NCBI GenBank assembly: GCA_021845865.1
Contig: JAJZVC010000002.1
Location: forward strand, 42,076 to 106,075
Length of the DNA stretch: 64,000 nt
From: Pseudomonadota bacterium
GTDB taxonomy: Bacteria; Pseudomonadota; Gammaproteobacteria; Burkholderiales; UBA9220
Reading direction: 5' to 3'
The notes under the pieces are model-generated. The model saw only the letters and a list, made by a program, of their open reading frames with translations. It made no database searches and had not been told where the DNA came from. The position numbers and the translations under genes are program-made. Below are positions 9,294-23,291 of this stretch, piece by piece. Every line of letters begins with the position of its first letter. The stretch's first letter is position 1.

Positions 9294-9326
9294 AAAAAAA
9301 CCGAGGCCAGCTTGCGCTGGCCCCGG
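9294..9326 (-). terminator. Intrinsic terminator of gltBD
   Basis: On the minus strand CCGGGGCCAGC, loop GCAA, GCTGGCCTCGG, then TTTTTTT. The 11-bp stem contains one G-U pair and starts 10 bases after the gltD stop. The T-run ends 13 bases before the hemE ATG, leaving no room for a separate hemE promoter downstream of it. Confidence 0.88.
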
Positions 9327-9336
9327 ATGTTAGGGA

Positions 9337-15206
<5,870 letters not shown>

Positions 15207-15238
15207 TGCCGACTCGAAAAACAAGTGAAAAGCGTTAA

Positions 15239-15267
15239 ATTGTAGCCGGAAAGCAGCGAGGGGACAA
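15239..15267 (-). promoter_or_regulatory. Sigma-70-like promoter of gltBD
   Basis: On the minus strand TTGTCC (-35, 15267-15262), a 17-base spacer and TACAAT (-10, 15244-15239), followed by a leader of about 25 bases to the gltB ATG. The -10 matches the consensus at five of six positions. It lies in the short gap between dgt and gltB. Confidence 0.6.
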
Positions 15268-15293
15268 CGGTTTGCAGCAAAAGGCGGCGGGAC

Positions 15294-16427
15294 TCAGGCC
15301 AGTTCTTCCATCACGAACAGGCGGCGGTATTCGCGCATGGCGTAGCGGTCGGTCATGCCGGCGATGTAGTCGGCGATGGCGCGGGGCTGGTCCTGCTTCG
15401 CCTTTTCCTGGAACTGGGGCGGCAGCAGGGTGGGGTTGTCCATGAAGGCGGCGAACAGTTCCCGCACGATGCGGCGGGACTTGTTGCTCATGCGGTTGAC
15501 CCGGTAGTGGCGGTAGAGATGCTGGCGCAGGAAGGACTTGAGCTCCTTCTGCTCCTGCTGGATGGCGGGGCTGAAGGCCATCAGGGCCGGGGCGGCGCGC
15601 ACGTCGTCCAGGCTCCGGGGGGCGGCGTCGCGGAGGTTGGCGGCGCTCTGGGTGATGAGGTCCAGGACCAGGGTGCCGATCATGCGCCGCACGGTTTCAT
15701 GGATTACACGGCGGCCGCTGAGGCCGGGATATGCGGCATAGACCTCGTGGAGGTGGCGGGCGAAAACGGGAACTTCCTCCAGTTGCTCCAGGGCGAGAAG
15801 TTCCGAGCGCAGGCCGTCGTCGATGTCGTGGTTGTTGTAGGCGATTTCGTCCGCCAGGTTGGCGAGCTGGGCTTCCAGGGAGGGGCGCTCGCCCTTGAGG
15901 AAGCGTTCCCCCACCTCCCCCAGCTCCCGGGCGTCCTGGGGCGAACAGTGCTTGAGGATGCCTTCCCGGGTTTCGAAGGTGAGGTTGAGGCCGTCGAACT
16001 CGGCGTAACTTTCCTCCAGCTTGTCCACCACCCGCAGGGATTGGAGGTTGTGCTCGAAGCCGCCGTAGTCCTTCATGCACTCGTTGAGGGCGTCCTGCCC
16101 GGCGTGGCCGAAGGGGGTGTGCCCCAGGTCGTGGGACAGGGCGATGGCTTCCACCAGGTCCGGGTTGAGACCCAGGTTGCGGGCCACCGTACGGCCGATC
16201 TGGGCCACTTCCAGGCTGTGGGTGAGACGGGTGCGGAACAGGTCGCCCTCGTGGTTGACGAAGACCTGGGTCTTGTATTCGAGGCGGCGGAAGGCGGTGG
16301 AGTGGATGATGCGGTCCCGGTCCCGCTGGAATTCACTGCGGCTGGTGGGGGGCGGCTCAGGGACGCGCCGTCCCTTGGAGTTGGCGTCCTGGACCGCGTA
16401 GGGGGCGAGATCAGCGGGGCAGGACAT
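15294..16427 (-). CDS. dgt: Deoxyguanosinetriphosphate triphosphohydrolase-like protein
   Basis: HD-superfamily dNTP triphosphohydrolase, 377 residues, the shorter class common outside enterobacteria. The metal-binding HD motif is visible as [13 protein letters not shown], preceded by [16 protein letters not shown] and [15 protein letters not shown], all typical of the family. A later HD-domain aspartate lies in [16 protein letters not shown]. It removes triphosphate from dNTPs in the cytoplasm; the preferred substrate cannot be deduced. The ATG lies within the last codons of aroB (17-base overlap), so it is likely the last gene of aroK-aroB-dgt. Confidence 0.93.
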   Translation of the reverse strand: MSCPADLAPYAVQDANSKGRRVPEPPPTSRSEFQRDRDRIIHSTAFRRLEYKTQVFVNHEGDLFRTRLTHSLEVAQIGRTVARNLGLNPDLVEAIALSHDLGHTPFGHAGQDALNECMKDYGGFEHNLQSLRVVDKLEESYAEFDGLNLTFETREGILKHCSPQDARELGEVGERFLKGERPSLEAQLANLADEIAYNNHDIDDGLRSELLALEQLEEVPVFARHLHEVYAAYPGLSGRRVIHETVRRMIGTLVLDLITQSAANLRDAAPRSLDDVRAAPALMAFSPAIQQEQKELKSFLRQHLYRHYRVNRMSNKSRRIVRELFAAFMDNPTLLPPQFQEKAKQDQPRAIADYIAGMTDRYAMREYRRLFVMEELA

Positions 16428-17499
16428 GGCCCTCGAGGGTTGCCGCCAGTTGCTCCGCCGGCACGTCGCCGCTGATGAAGGCCTCGCCGATGCGGCGCAG
16501 GAGAACGAAACGGATTTTCCCGCCCTCCACCTTCTTGTCGATTTCCATCGCCTTCAGGTAGGCCTCCACTCCCAGGTCCGGGGCGGCATCGGGCAGGCGG
16601 GCACGGCGCAGCAGGGCGCGGATGCGCTCCACGTCGGCGTCGCTCAGATGGCCCAGGCGCCGGGACAAATCGGCGGCCAGCACGGTGCCGCCGGCCACCG
16701 CTTCGCCGTGAAGCCAGACGCCATAGCCCATCCCCGCTTCGATGGCGTGACCGAAGGTGTGGCCGAGGTTGAGGTAGGCGCGGATGCCGCCTTCCTTTTC
16801 GTCGGCGGCCACGACGGCAGCCTTATTCTCGCAGGAGCGGCGGATGGCGTAGGCCAGGGCCTCCGGGTCCCGGGCCAGGAGCCGGTCCATGTTCTCTTCC
16901 AGCCAGTCGAAGAAAGGCAGGTCGCCGATCAGGCCGTACTTGATTACTTCGGCCAGGCCGGCGGAGAGCTCACGGTCCGGCAGGGTGTTCAGGGTGGCGG
17001 TGTCGGCCAGCACCACGCGGGGCTGGTAGAAGGCGCCGATCATGTTCTTGCCCAGGGGGTGGTTGATGCCGGTTTTGCCGCCGACGGAGGAATCCACCTG
17101 GGACAGGAGGGTGGTGGGAACCTGGATGAAGGGCACCCCCCGCTGGTAACAGGCGGCGGCGAAGCCGGTGAGGTCGCCGATGACCCCGCCGCCCAGGGCG
17201 ACGAGGGTGGTCTTGCGCTCGGCGCGGCTTTCAAGCAGGGCGTCGAATATGCGGTTGAGGGTTTCCCAGTTCTTGAACTCCTCTCCGTCAGGGAGGATCA
17301 CCGGAGTCACGGCCACGCCGTTGCGTTCCAGGCCGGTGGAAAATTTGTCCAGATAAAGCGGCGCCACCGTGGTGTTGGTGACGATGACCGCCTGCTTGAT
17401 GGGCAGGTGCTCCAGGATAAGTTGGGGCTGTTCCAGCAGACCGGTGCCGATGTGAATCGGATAGCTGCGGTCGCCGAGGTCAACGGTCAAGGTTTGCAT
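16411..17499 (-). CDS. aroB: 3-dehydroquinate synthase
   Basis: Second shikimate-pathway enzyme: DAHP to 3-dehydroquinate, using NAD+ and a divalent metal. The 362-residue product starts at the ATG at 17499 ([15 protein letters not shown]), inside the end of aroK (20-base overlap). Signatures: [14 protein letters not shown], the NAD-binding [14 protein letters not shown], the [19 protein letters not shown] segment, and metal ligands in [12 protein letters not shown] and HGEAVAGG. A longer upstream reading frame runs into aroK and was not used. It forms an aroKB-dgt unit downstream of the pil operon, the usual proteobacterial arrangement. Confidence 0.96.
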   Translation of the reverse strand: MQTLTVDLGDRSYPIHIGTGLLEQPQLILEHLPIKQAVIVTNTTVAPLYLDKFSTGLERNGVAVTPVILPDGEEFKNWETLNRIFDALLESRAERKTTLVALGGGVIGDLTGFAAACYQRGVPFIQVPTTLLSQVDSSVGGKTGINHPLGKNMIGAFYQPRVVLADTATLNTLPDRELSAGLAEVIKYGLIGDLPFFDWLEENMDRLLARDPEALAYAIRRSCENKAAVVAADEKEGGIRAYLNLGHTFGHAIEAGMGYGVWLHGEAVAGGTVLAADLSRRLGHLSDADVERIRALLRRARLPDAAPDLGVEAYLKAMEIDKKVEGGKIRFVLLRRIGEAFISGDVPAEQLAATLEGHVLPR

Positions 17500-18031
17500 G
17501 GGCGGTGCTCGGTTCCTGAAGTTTCTTTTCCAACTGGCGTACCAGTTGGGGCACGCTTTGCTGGCCGGTGTCGACGATGATGTCGGCAATTTCCCGGTAG
17601 AGGGGGTCGCGCTGGGCGAACAGTTCTTCCAGCTTTTTTTGCGGGTCGGCGGTCTGCAACAAGGGCCGGTTCTTGTCGTGGCGCGTACGGGCCAGAAGGT
17701 CGGTGATTGTGGCCCGCAGGTAGACCACCAAACCACGGGAATGCAGGTTGGCGCGGTTTTGCTCGTTCAATACGGCGCCGCCGCCGGTCGCCAGTACGAT
17801 ATTGCCGCGCTGGGTCAACTCTTCGATCATGGCTTGTTCGCGAAGACGAAAGCCGCCTTCCCCTTCCAATTCGAAAATGGTGGGAATATTGACGCCTGTG
17901 CGGGATTCGATTTCATGATCGGAATCGAGGAAATCCTTGTCCTGGGACTTGGCGAGTTGTCGCCCAATGGTCGTTTTGCCGGCGCCCATCAGCCCCACCA
18001 GAAATATGTTGCCGGTCTTGCTTCCTTTCAT
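17480..18031 (-). CDS. aroK: Shikimate kinase
   Basis: ATP-dependent phosphorylation of shikimate; cytoplasmic P-loop kinase of 183 residues. Walker A is [11 protein letters not shown], the shikimate-binding aspartate lies in FLDSDHEIE, the GGG motif in LATGGGAVL, and the lid region around RHDKNRPLL. The C-terminus is basic and overlaps aroB. No strong ribosome site is visible before ATG 18031, and the intrinsic terminator of the pil operon ends only 18 bases upstream. Expression may therefore depend on readthrough. Confidence 0.95.
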   Translation of the reverse strand: MKGSKTGNIFLVGLMGAGKTTIGRQLAKSQDKDFLDSDHEIESRTGVNIPTIFELEGEGGFRLREQAMIEELTQRGNIVLATGGGAVLNEQNRANLHSRGLVVYLRATITDLLARTRHDKNRPLLQTADPQKKLEELFAQRDPLYREIADIIVDTGQQSVPQLVRQLEKKLQEPSTAHANLDR

Positions 18032-18049
18032 GATGGGGAATTGTAACGG

Positions 18050-18079
18050 AAAAAGCCGTGCTCAAGGAGCACGGCTTTG
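18050..18079 (-). terminator. Intrinsic terminator between pilQ and aroK
   Basis: Minus strand: AAAGCCGTGCT, loop CCTTG, AGCACGGCTTT, with the arm running into TTTTT. It is an 11-bp perfect stem 26 bases after the pilQ stop. The T-run ends 18 bases before the aroK ATG, so it could attenuate rather than fully block aroKB-dgt expression. Confidence 0.87.
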
Positions 18080-18104
18080 ACGGTGGTTACGCTAAATAAG
18101 GGTG

Positions 18105-20267
18105 TTATTGGATATTGAAGCCGTCCTTGACGATTTTCGGCGTGACGAAAATCAGCAGCTCGGTCTTGTTGTCCCAGGCGGTACGGTTCTTGAACAGGAA
18201 GCCCACCACCGGGATGTCTCCCAACACGGGCACCTTGGTCGTCGTATCGCGTTTGTCCTGGGTGTAGATGCCGCCGATGACGACCGTGCCCCCGTTCTCG
18301 ACCAGAACCTGGGTGGCCACTTGCTTGGTATCGATGGAGGGACCCGCGGTGGTGGTGGTGCCGACGCTATCCTTGTTCACCTTGAGGTCCATGATGATGT
18401 TGTCGTCCGGGGTGATCTGAGGCTTGACCTTCAGGCTCAAGGTGGCCTTCTTGAAGGATACGCTGGTGGCGCCGCTGCTGGTCGCTTGCTGGTAGGGAAT
18501 TTCCGTGCCTTGCTCAATGGTGGCTTCCACTTGATCGGCGGTAACCACTCGGGGATTGGAGATCACCTTGCCGCCGCCGTCGGCTTCCAGGGCCGACAGT
18601 TCCAGGTTGAGGAAGCGGCTGCTGTTGGCATGGAAAATCGACAGCGCGATGCTGCCGGGGTTGAAGCCGCCGATGCCGGTCGCGGGCATGTTGACGGAAT
18701 AGGACTGGGTGATTTTGGGAATCGGCGTGGAAACCTGGCTGGTCAAATACGTGGTGGTATCCAGAGTGCCGCCCACGTTGGCCCGGATATTACTCTGGCC
18801 GCTGGTGGAGTCCGGGCGGCTGGACATGTCATTGACACCCAGGCGTGCGCCGATGTTCTTGGAAAAATCGTCCCGTGCCTCGACGATGCGCGCATCGATC
18901 AGCACCTGCCGGACAGCAACATCGATCTGGTCAACCAAGCGCCGGATATCCTCCAGCTTGCTCGGCGTGTCCTGGACGAACAGGGAGTTGGTCCGGGCGT
19001 CCACCACCACGCTGCCGCGCTTGGAGAGGATTTTCTGGTTGGGGTCGCTGAGAATCTTCTGCACGTCCGCCGCTTTTTGATATTTCATCTGGAAGCGTTC
19101 GGTTTGCACCGGTTCCAATTCGGATATCTGCTGTTTGGATTCCAGGGCGAGCTTCTCCTTGGTGGCGAGTTCGTCCCGGGGGGCGATCCAGATCACGTTG
19201 CCGGAGCGGCGCATGTCCAGCCCCTTGCTTTGCAGAATGATGGCCAGGGCTTGGTCCCAGGGCACGTCCTTGAGGCGGAGCGTCAAACTGCCGCCGACGG
19301 AGTCGCTGGTGACGATGTTGAGCCCGGTGAAGTCAGCGATCACCTGCAGCACGGCCCGAACCTCCACGTTCTGGAAGTTGAGGGACAGCTTGTCGCCGGT
19401 ATAGCCCTTGCCTTCGCCCAGGCCGGGTTTGCTCGCCTCTTCCACGCCCTTAACCTCGACGATGAATTGGCGATCGGTCTGATAGGCGGAGTACTCCCAG
19501 TTTCCCTTGGGGGTGATGACCATGCGCACGTTGCTGCCGTTGCGGCTGGTGTCGACGAACTGGACCGGGGTGCCGAAGTCCGTCACGTCCAGTTTGCGCT
19601 CCAGATTCCGCGGTAAGCCGGTATTGCTGATATCCACCACCAAATCCTTGCCGCGCTTGCGGATGTCGATGCCTACGGCGGTATCGGACAAATCGGTAAT
19701 AATGCGGCCCTCGTTGTTGGCGCCACGGCGGAAGTCGATATCCCGCACCGTATGGGGTTGGGCGGTAGGAGCCGCTTCGGCGAAACGGGTGGTGACGTTG
19801 GAAGTGGTTTTCACGCCCTCCGGACTTTGCAGGGTTAGCAGGAGGGTTTTCCCTTCTACGCGGGTATCGTAAGTGGCGGGGCGATTAAGGTTGATGACCA
19901 TGCGGGTGCGGGTGCCTGCCTGGACCACATTGACGCTGCGCAGCACCCCTTCTTCGGCGCTAACGGTGTTTTTTCCCAGCTTGTTGGCGGTGTTGGGGAA
20001 ATCCAGGGCGATGCGCGGGGGATTGTTGACGACGAAGCCGGCAGGAGGGGCCTGCAGTGCCTGTTTAAGGCCTATTTTGACGATCAGCTTCCCATCCGGA
20101 GCGGAAGTGTAATCCACGCTTTCGATGGCGTTGTCCGACGTGGTTGAGGTGCTTGCGGTTTCTGAGGCGGCCGCCGAAACGCTGAGGGCAAGGGAGGCGG
20201 GAACAACGCACAGCAGCGCAGCGAAAACCCACGAAGGGGAAAGGATGGAATGGGCATGCGTTTTCAT
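18105..20267 (-). CDS. pilQ: Type IV pilus secretin PilQ
   Basis: Outer-membrane multimeric gate through which the pilus fibre passes; 720 residues. In order: a signal peptide, two AMIN peptidoglycan-binding modules (around 50-280, with repeated IALDFPNT and VVDISNTGLP-type strands), an STN/N0 domain (KLSLNFQNVEVRAVLQVIAD), an N1 domain with LSKRGSVVVDARTNSLFV, and the secretin C-terminus with VISNPRVVTADQVEATIEQG and GGTVVIGGIY. ATG 20267 has an AGGAGCAA site. It is the last gene of pilMNOPQ, nine bases after pilP, and is followed by a strong terminator. Confidence 0.96.
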   Translation of the reverse strand: MKTHAHSILSPSWVFAALLCVVPASLALSVSAAASETASTSTTSDNAIESVDYTSAPDGKLIVKIGLKQALQAPPAGFVVNNPPRIALDFPNTANKLGKNTVSAEEGVLRSVNVVQAGTRTRMVINLNRPATYDTRVEGKTLLLTLQSPEGVKTTSNVTTRFAEAAPTAQPHTVRDIDFRRGANNEGRIITDLSDTAVGIDIRKRGKDLVVDISNTGLPRNLERKLDVTDFGTPVQFVDTSRNGSNVRMVITPKGNWEYSAYQTDRQFIVEVKGVEEASKPGLGEGKGYTGDKLSLNFQNVEVRAVLQVIADFTGLNIVTSDSVGGSLTLRLKDVPWDQALAIILQSKGLDMRRSGNVIWIAPRDELATKEKLALESKQQISELEPVQTERFQMKYQKAADVQKILSDPNQKILSKRGSVVVDARTNSLFVQDTPSKLEDIRRLVDQIDVAVRQVLIDARIVEARDDFSKNIGARLGVNDMSSRPDSTSGQSNIRANVGGTLDTTTYLTSQVSTPIPKITQSYSVNMPATGIGGFNPGSIALSIFHANSSRFLNLELSALEADGGGKVISNPRVVTADQVEATIEQGTEIPYQQATSSGATSVSFKKATLSLKVKPQITPDDNIIMDLKVNKDSVGTTTTAGPSIDTKQVATQVLVENGGTVVIGGIYTQDKRDTTTKVPVLGDIPVVGFLFKNRTAWDNKTELLIFVTPKIVKDGFNIQ

Positions 20268-20276
20268 CGTTTGCTC

Positions 20277-20795
20277 CTACTGTTCCTGCAGTGTCATGCT
20301 GGTTTCCCGTTCGGTCCAGTTACCGCCAGCATCTTCCACGGTTTCTTTGAGGGTGATTTCTGTTTCGGTGATGGCCATGATCTTGCCGTAGTTCTGTCCC
20401 AGGTAGTTGCCTACCTTGACCCGGTAGATATTGTTGTCCGGCGTTTTGATCAGACCATAGAAAACCGGGGCTTTCTTATTGGGTTCCCTTTGTTCCAGGG
20501 AGCCCACCATTTTCAGGTTTTCCAAGGGGAAGTTTTCCAGCAGCTCGCGGGGGCGGTTTACGTCGGGCTGGAGTCCGCCGCCCTTGCCGGTAGGCTTGAG
20601 CTTCCGCGGTTTGAAGGGATCCGGAATATCAAAAGCGTCGTAGGTGAAAGGCGTATAGGGCTTGACTTGCGGCAGCGGTTCCACCTTGCCCTTCATGTCC
20701 TTGCCGGCATCCTTGACGAACTGCCTCAGGTCGTCGTTCTGGTCGCCGCACGCGGCCAGTCCCAAGCAAAGAGATAAAAGCAGAAGCTTCTTCAC
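20277..20795 (-). CDS. pilP: Type IV pilus lipoprotein PilP
   Basis: Inner-membrane lipoprotein linking PilN/PilO to the PilQ secretin. The signal peptide ends in a lipobox (LGLAAC, Cys about residue 16). A flexible proline-rich linker follows, then the compact beta domain ending the 172-residue protein (LENFPLENLKMVGSL; YRVKVGNYLGQNYGKI), typical of PilP. The ATG overlaps the pilO stop by four bases (ATGA), so translation is coupled. The size and position are standard for pilMNOPQ. Confidence 0.95.
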   Translation of the reverse strand: MKKLLLLSLCLGLAACGDQNDDLRQFVKDAGKDMKGKVEPLPQVKPYTPFTYDAFDIPDPFKPRKLKPTGKGGGLQPDVNRPRELLENFPLENLKMVGSLEQREPNKKAPVFYGLIKTPDNNIYRVKVGNYLGQNYGKIMAITETEITLKETVEDAGGNWTERETSMTLQEQ

Positions 20796-21451
20796 TTTTT
20801 CCCTCCCTTGGCCTTGGCCTGCTCCGCCTTCTTCCGGGCAGCGATTTCATCATCGCTCAAATAGCGGAAGGTTTTCGCCACGGCGGTCATGGTGAGGTTG
20901 CCGCCTTTTTCGGGGGTAATGCTGATGTTGTTGAGGGTGACAATCCGCGGCAATTGCGCCACATCGCTGGCAAAGGCCCCAAAGTCGTGATAGCCGCCGG
21001 TTACCTGGATGGCGATGGGTTGCTCGGCGAAATTCTCGGTCAAGGTTTCGTTGCCGGGCTTAAACAGCACGAATTCAAGCCCGCGGCCGACCCCCGCCTG
21101 GTTGATATCGGTAATCAGGGCATCCATTTCGGACTTGTTGGGCAATTGCCGCAACATGGCCCCGAAAGACTGGTTGATATCCTTGAGCTGCTGCTTGTAG
21201 GTATCGAGGTTGATGGCCTGTTGTTTCTTGTCCAGAAAAGTTTGACGCAGCTTTTCCTCTTCCGCCTGGGCGGCGTTGAGGGTATCCATCTGGTCGCTCC
21301 AGTCGAGGAAATAACCGAGGCCGAGGATGACGGAAAAAAGAAGGGCCAGTGCTACCGCCTTGGCGGCCATGGGCCAGCTGCCCGGATCGTTCGGGTCCAG
21401 CTGTTGGAAATCGAAGCCCTTGAGCTCGGCGATAATATCGTTCACATTCAT
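20792..21451 (-). CDS. pilO: Type IV pilus inner-membrane platform protein PilO
   Basis: A 219-residue bitopic protein with a short cytoplasmic N-terminus, one membrane helix at about 28-48 (AVALALLFSVILGLGYFL), a coiled coil at about 55-100, and a periplasmic ferredoxin-like domain (YHDFGAFASDVAQLPRIVTL). It pairs with PilN to align the pilus motor and secretin. A basic, lysine-rich tail ends the protein. Start and stop overlap pilN and pilP by four bases each. Confidence 0.94.
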   Translation of the reverse strand: MNVNDIIAELKGFDFQQLDPNDPGSWPMAAKAVALALLFSVILGLGYFLDWSDQMDTLNAAQAEEEKLRQTFLDKKQQAINLDTYKQQLKDINQSFGAMLRQLPNKSEMDALITDINQAGVGRGLEFVLFKPGNETLTENFAEQPIAIQVTGGYHDFGAFASDVAQLPRIVTLNNISITPEKGGNLTMTAVAKTFRYLSDDEIAARKKAEQAKAKGGKK

Positions 21452-22032
21452 GGCTTAGCCCCCTTTTTGGGTTCGGCCGGGACTTCCGGTGCCGGGGGGA
21501 CCAGTTTCATGGTCATGGCAAATTCACTGGCACGCAGGTTATTGACGGTTGCCGCTTTAATCACCACAAGTTGCGGAGACTGCAGCCAGACGGACGATTC
21601 GATGTTGCGCATCAAGGTGGAAACCCGGGCGTTGGATTGAGCGTAACCGGAGATGCTGATGTCGTTCCCTTGCTGCTTGACGGAAGACAGGTAAACCCCC
21701 TCCGGCAGGATGCGCACCAGCTGGTCGAGCAGATGGACCTCGATGCTGCGGTTGCTTTGCAGGCCTTCGACAGCCTGTTTCCGTGCCAGCAACTCCCGAA
21801 TTTGTTCCTTGAGTTTCTTGATCTCTTCGATCTGCTTGTCCAGCTTTGCCGTTTCGGCCTTGAGAAACTCGTTGCGCCCGTTTTGGGTGTCAATGCGAGA
21901 GCTGATGGCGGTATGCACCAGTAGCACCACCAGGGCGCCGAGGATGGCCGTGCCTCCGGCCAGGACGGCGAATTGACGCTTGAGGGCGGCCTTCTTCAGT
22001 TCACGGTGGGGTAAAAGATTGATGCGGATCAT
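21448..22032 (-). CDS. pilN: Type IV pilus assembly protein PilN
   Basis: Inner-membrane partner of PilO and PilM. The conserved N-terminal motif INLLPHRE (residues 4-11), which docks into PilM, follows ATG 22032. The membrane helix is at about 22-45, then a coiled coil and a periplasmic domain (LVRILPEGVYLSSVKQQGN). ATG 22032 overlaps the pilM stop as ATGA; a longer upstream frame would destroy the conserved start and was rejected. Product 194 residues. Confidence 0.94.
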   Translation of the reverse strand: MIRINLLPHRELKKAALKRQFAVLAGGTAILGALVVLLVHTAISSRIDTQNGRNEFLKAETAKLDKQIEEIKKLKEQIRELLARKQAVEGLQSNRSIEVHLLDQLVRILPEGVYLSSVKQQGNDISISGYAQSNARVSTLMRNIESSVWLQSPQLVVIKAATVNNLRASEFAMTMKLVPPAPEVPAEPKKGAKP

Positions 22033-23117
22033 GACGGGTCGAACCTCCGCATGGCCAAACCACATGCGATCATCAGCGCCGGGGCGTCGAGGGTCAGTTG
22101 GCGGGGTTTGACCTTTGACGACAAGGCCATGTTGGCGAAGGGATTGGCGACCTGGGTGCTGACTTGGGTACGGCTGGAAACGATGTTGTCCAAGCCGGGA
22201 ATGGCGGCACAGCCACCGGCAAGCAGGATATGGTCGACGTGGTTGTACTGGGTGGAGGAGAAAAAGAACTGCAGCGCTCTCGCCACCTCAAGGGACAGGG
22301 TATCTGTAAAAGGCTGAAGCACCTCGGCGTCGTAATTTTCCGGCAACCCCCCTTGTTTTTTGGCCAATTCCGCTTCTTCTACCGAGAGGCTGAAACGGCG
22401 CTGAATCTCCTGGGTCAACTGGTCCCCGCCGAAGGCTTGCTCCCTCGTGTAGACGGTCTGGTTGTTGTGTAGCACAAGGAGGTGCATGGTCGTGGCGCCG
22501 ATATCCACCACGGCGATGGTCTGATCCTGGCCGCCATTGGGAAGCTGGCGGGCGACCAGGTCGTAGGCGGTTTGGGTGGCGTAGGATTCCACATCCATGA
22601 TTAAAGCCTTCAGGCCGGCGCTTTCCGCCGCGGCCACGCGGTCCTCGACTTTTTCCTTGCGGGAGGCGGCGATCAGCACTTCTACTTCATCGGGGAGGTT
22701 GGGAGCCGGCCCGATAACTTGAAAGTCCAGGTTGACCTCGTCGAGGGCGAAGGGGATGTATTGGTTGGCTTCCGCTTCTACCTGGGTCTCCAGTTCCTGT
22801 TCCCGCAGGCCCGCGGGAACGATGATTTTCTTGGTAATTACCGCGGACGACGGCAGCGCCATGGCCACATTCTTGATCTTGGTGTCCATTTGCGCCCAGG
22901 CCTGCTTGAGGGCGGCGCTGACGGCGTCAAGATTGGTGATATTGCCGTCCGTGACCGCATCCTTGGGCAGGGATTTGATGGCGTAGCGCTCCACCCGATA
23001 CAGCCCCTTACCGGTATCGGTAAGCTCCACCAGCTTAACCGCGGACGAGCTGATATCCACCCCAATGAGGGGTGGCGCCTTGGCTTGCAGGAAGTCCAGA
23101 TTGAAATCGAACTGCAA
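22029..23117 (-). CDS. pilM: Type IV pilus actin-like protein PilM
   Basis: Cytoplasmic FtsA/actin-like ATPase fold that binds PilN and connects the pilus platform to the motor. Phosphate-1-like motif LIGVDISSSAVKLVEL lies near the N-terminus, with phosphate-2 in IAVVDIGATTMHLLVL and a glycine-rich adenosine motif in HILLAGGCAAIPGLD. Two TTG codons could start it. TTG 23117 is chosen because AAAGGGAAATTC precedes it at ideal spacing, while TTG 23132 has no site and would add five residues. First gene of pilMNOPQ, divergent from ponA. Confidence 0.93.
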   Translation of the reverse strand: MQFDFNLDFLQAKAPPLIGVDISSSAVKLVELTDTGKGLYRVERYAIKSLPKDAVTDGNITNLDAVSAALKQAWAQMDTKIKNVAMALPSSAVITKKIIVPAGLREQELETQVEAEANQYIPFALDEVNLDFQVIGPAPNLPDEVEVLIAASRKEKVEDRVAAAESAGLKALIMDVESYATQTAYDLVARQLPNGGQDQTIAVVDIGATTMHLLVLHNNQTVYTREQAFGGDQLTQEIQRRFSLSVEEAELAKKQGGLPENYDAEVLQPFTDTLSLEVARALQFFFSSTQYNHVDHILLAGGCAAIPGLDNIVSSRTQVSTQVANPFANMALSSKVKPRQLTLDAPALMIACGLAMRRFDPS

Positions 23118-23132
23118 GAATTTCCCTTTCAA

Positions 23133-23291
23133 CAGGCCTGGTTAGGAGAAGTATACATAATTTACATTAGATGCTAGCAACAACTATAAAATTAGTAAAG
23201 TAATTTTATTAGTTGTCGTGGCTGGGCGCAGATGCGCCTATAATTGCGCACATTTTTACCGATAAATTTCGAGCACTCGGAAAACCGCGAT
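23133..23291. promoter_or_regulatory. Divergent pilM / ponA promoter region
   Basis: An AT-rich island in a GC-rich neighbourhood separating the pil operon (left) from ponA (right). On the plus strand TATAAT occurs at 23239-23244, about 47 bases before the ponA ATG. On the minus strand TATACT occurs about 30 bases before the pilM start. Clear -35 partners are not evident. A large dyad sits in the middle (see 23181-23215). Confidence 0.4.
23181..23215. repeat. 35-bp inverted repeat between pilM and ponA
   Basis: Arms CAACT-ATAAAATTA and TAATTTTAT-T-AGTTG pair over 14 bp with a single unpaired T, around loop GTAAAG. There is no T-run in terminator position for either gene. Location between two divergent promoters suggests a binding site for a regulator of both; which one is unknown. 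Confidence 0.6.

Noticed and set aside
16428..17736. Upstream extension of aroB into aroK
   Set aside because: The extension is out of frame within aroK coding sequence; the start at 17499 gives the family-standard N-terminus.
23244..23291. N-terminal extension of PBP1A to 23244
   Set aside because: It would code across a TATAAT box; the ATG at 23292 is followed directly by the expected membrane helix.
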